In this document: piece after piece, positions 5,569-6,605 of the stretch
Layout: every line of letters starts with the position of its first letter
How positions within the stretch are numbered: position 1 is the stretch's first letter
Assembly: GCA_001805085.1 (NCBI GenBank)
Contig: MHEA01000073.1
Location: 3,426 to 10,030 of the forward strand
Source: Nitrospirae bacterium GWC2_57_9
Lineage (GTDB): Bacteria > Nitrospirota > UBA9217
DNA: 6,605 nucleotides
Direction: 5' to 3'
The notes under the pieces: generated by a model
What the model was told of the DNA's origin: nothing
Database searches by the model: none
The model's input: the letters and a program-made list of their open reading frames with translations, nothing else
Made by a program: the position numbers and the translations under genes

Positions 5569-6435
5569 TTACTTCAGCGCTTCCGCCCCGCCGACGATCT
5601 CCGAGATCTCCTTGGTGATCGCAGCCTGGCGCTGTTTGTTGTACTTAAGCGTAAGCCTGTCGATCATGTCCCGGGCATTTCGGGTCGCGGAGTCCATCGC
5701 CGTCATGCGCGCACCCATCTCGCTCGCCTGGCTTTCCAGCATCGAACGGTACACCTGCACCTCGATGTGCTTCGGAAGGATGGAACCCAGGATCGCTTCC
5801 GGATTGGGCTCATACAGGTAATCCACGGCGGCCATGAAGGGGTCCTGCTCGGTCGGCGGTTCCACGGGCAAAAGTTTCTCCAGGGTCACCTTCTGCTGAA
5901 TCACGCTCTTGAACTCGTTATACAGCAGATAGACCTCGTCGGTCTCGCCGGCAATGAAACGCTCGACGATGTTCCTTCCGACGTCGGCTGCCTTGTCGTA
6001 ATCGATCATCCCCAGATCGGACCATACTTTTCCGAGCGTATAGGCAGAGCGTTTCCGGAAGAAATCACGGCCCTTGCGGCCGATCACGTTCACCCGGACC
6101 TCTTTGCCTTCGGCCTGGAGGGTCCGGACTGCTTCAACGGCCCTGCGGAGGATGTTCGTATTGTACGCGCCGCACAGACCGCGGTCCGAGGTCAGTACTA
6201 CGAGCTTGACCTTCTTGGGCTCGCGCTTCGCAAGCAGCGGATGCTGGGCGCGTTCCACACGGCCGGCAAGGTTCGCGATGACCGCCAGCATCTTGCGGGA
6301 GTAGGGCCGTGCAGCGATCACGCGGTCCTGGGCGCGCCGGAGCTTCGCCGCGGCCACCATCTTCATGGCCTTGGTTATCTGCTGGGTCTTCTTGACGCTC
6401 GTGATCTTTCTTTTAATGTCTCTTAAACTAGGCAT
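5569..6435 (-). CDS. atpG: F-type ATP synthase gamma subunit
   Basis: This is the rotor shaft of F1: it turns inside the alpha3-beta3 ring and couples proton or sodium flow to ATP synthesis. It has 288 residues, typical of the family. The N-terminal helix of the coiled coil has the conserved run MPSLRDIKRKITSVKKTQQI followed by TKAMKMVAAAKLRRAQ (21-36). The Rossmann-like globular domain contains the signature SDRGLCGAYNTN (83-94). The C-terminal helix ends with ASEMGARMTAMDSATRNA (237-254), LTLKYNKQRQAAITKEISEI (261-280) and VGGAEALK. The start ATG (6433-6435) gives the canonical N-terminus; AGGA about 7 bases upstream, or GAGG closer in, can serve as ribosome binding site. The gene is flanked by atpA and atpD as in most bacteria, but with repeat-bearing spacers on both sides. 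No truncation or frameshift was seen. Confidence 0.97.
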   Translation of the reverse strand: MPSLRDIKRKITSVKKTQQITKAMKMVAAAKLRRAQDRVIAARPYSRKMLAVIANLAGRVERAQHPLLAKREPKKVKLVVLTSDRGLCGAYNTNILRRAVEAVRTLQAEGKEVRVNVIGRKGRDFFRKRSAYTLGKVWSDLGMIDYDKAADVGRNIVERFIAGETDEVYLLYNEFKSVIQQKVTLEKLLPVEPPTEQDPFMAAVDYLYEPNPEAILGSILPKHIEVQVYRSMLESQASEMGARMTAMDSATRNARDMIDRLTLKYNKQRQAAITKEISEIVGGAEALK

Positions 6436-6450
6436 GGCCTCATCCTATGA

Positions 6451-6545
6451 GGAAATCCGAAATCCTAATCTCGAAATCCGAAATGATTCAACCGGAGTCG
6501 TTTGAAGCATTTGAATTTGGAATTTCGATATTATTTAGGATTTGG
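6451..6545. repeat. Large imperfect inverted repeat in the atpA-atpG spacer
   Basis: The inner arms AAATGATTCAA (6481-6491) and TTGAAGCATTT (6502-6512) match at 10 of 11 positions around a 10-base loop. The outer arms carry GGAAATCCGAAATCC...TCGAAATCCG on the left and GGAATTTCGATATT...TTAGGATTT on the right, again inverted with small gaps. Together they form a palindrome of about 95 bases that fills most of the 135-base spacer. The word CGAAATCCTAA is shared with the FDP-rubredoxin spacer (1539-1549), which argues for a mobile or recombining repeat family. Confidence 0.65.
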
Positions 6546-6564
6546 TGCTTCGTATTTAGTGCTT

Positions 6565-6578
6565 CCGCCGTTAGGCGG
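6565..6578 (-). other. Small hairpin with the atpA stop codon in its loop
   Basis: CCGCC (6565-6569) and GGCGG (6574-6578) form a 5-bp GC stem around a 4-base loop, which on the minus strand reads TAAC and contains the atpA stop TAA. There is no T run afterwards, so termination is unlikely. It could stabilise the upstream mRNA end or be chance. Confidence 0.4.
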
Positions 6579-6605
6579 TAAAGGTCTTCTTAAATTCCTC
6601 GATGG
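6571..6605 (-). CDS. atpA: F-type ATP synthase alpha subunit, C-terminal end only
   Basis: Only the last 10 complete codons and the stop TAA (6571-6573) are in the window, encoding IEEFKKTFTA. This matches the usual end of bacterial AtpA (AIEEFKKxF-like). Its place directly before atpG fits the standard alpha-gamma-beta-epsilon order. Alpha carries the non-catalytic nucleotide sites of F1. The call rests on a short peptide plus gene order, and the rest of the gene lies past the right edge. Confidence 0.85.
   Translation of the reverse strand, partial: IEEFKKTFTA

Overview
All recognisable genes lie on the minus strand, so transcription runs from the right end of the window to the left. The organism is most likely an anaerobic or microaerophilic bacterium of the Desulfobacterota/Nitrospirota kind. 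This is inferred from a flavo-diiron protein plus rubredoxin O2 defence, Deltaproteobacteria-like F1 ATPase subunits, and AT-rich palindromic repeats between fairly GC-rich genes. The phylum cannot be fixed from this window alone.

Right part (about 3484-6605): the distal half of an F-type ATP synthase operon, in the order atpA (last 10 codons only), atpG, atpD, atpC. These encode the alpha (end), gamma, beta and epsilon subunits of F1. A strong intrinsic terminator follows atpC. Two of the three gene junctions are widened to over 100 bases by AT-rich, partly palindromic repeat sequence, which is unusual in such a conserved operon.

Middle part (about 1369-3455): a likely three-gene oxidative-stress operon. 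A near-consensus sigma-70-type promoter, overlapped by a PerR-box-like palindrome, drives a PerR-type Fur-family repressor. This is followed by a class A flavo-diiron protein (O2 and/or NO reductase) and a very short 42-residue rubredoxin that was found only by reading the sequence directly. Rubredoxin is the known electron donor to flavo-diiron proteins, so sensor, terminal reductase and electron carrier sit together. The repressor mRNA appears to start only about 6-7 bases before its ATG, so it is nearly leaderless.

Left part (1-1369): about 380 bases of noncoding DNA hold a palindromic repeat, a bidirectional intrinsic terminator and a good promoter. Next comes a Tat-exported periplasmic solute-binding protein of the NrtA/SsuA (NMT1-like) type, cut by the left edge of the window. 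No plus-strand gene is supported; the long plus-strand reading frames are shadows of the minus-strand genes.

No wholly new system is evident. The most interesting points are the self-contained PerR-FDP-rubredoxin module with its promoter architecture, the short-loop rubredoxin, and the repeats lodged inside the atp operon.
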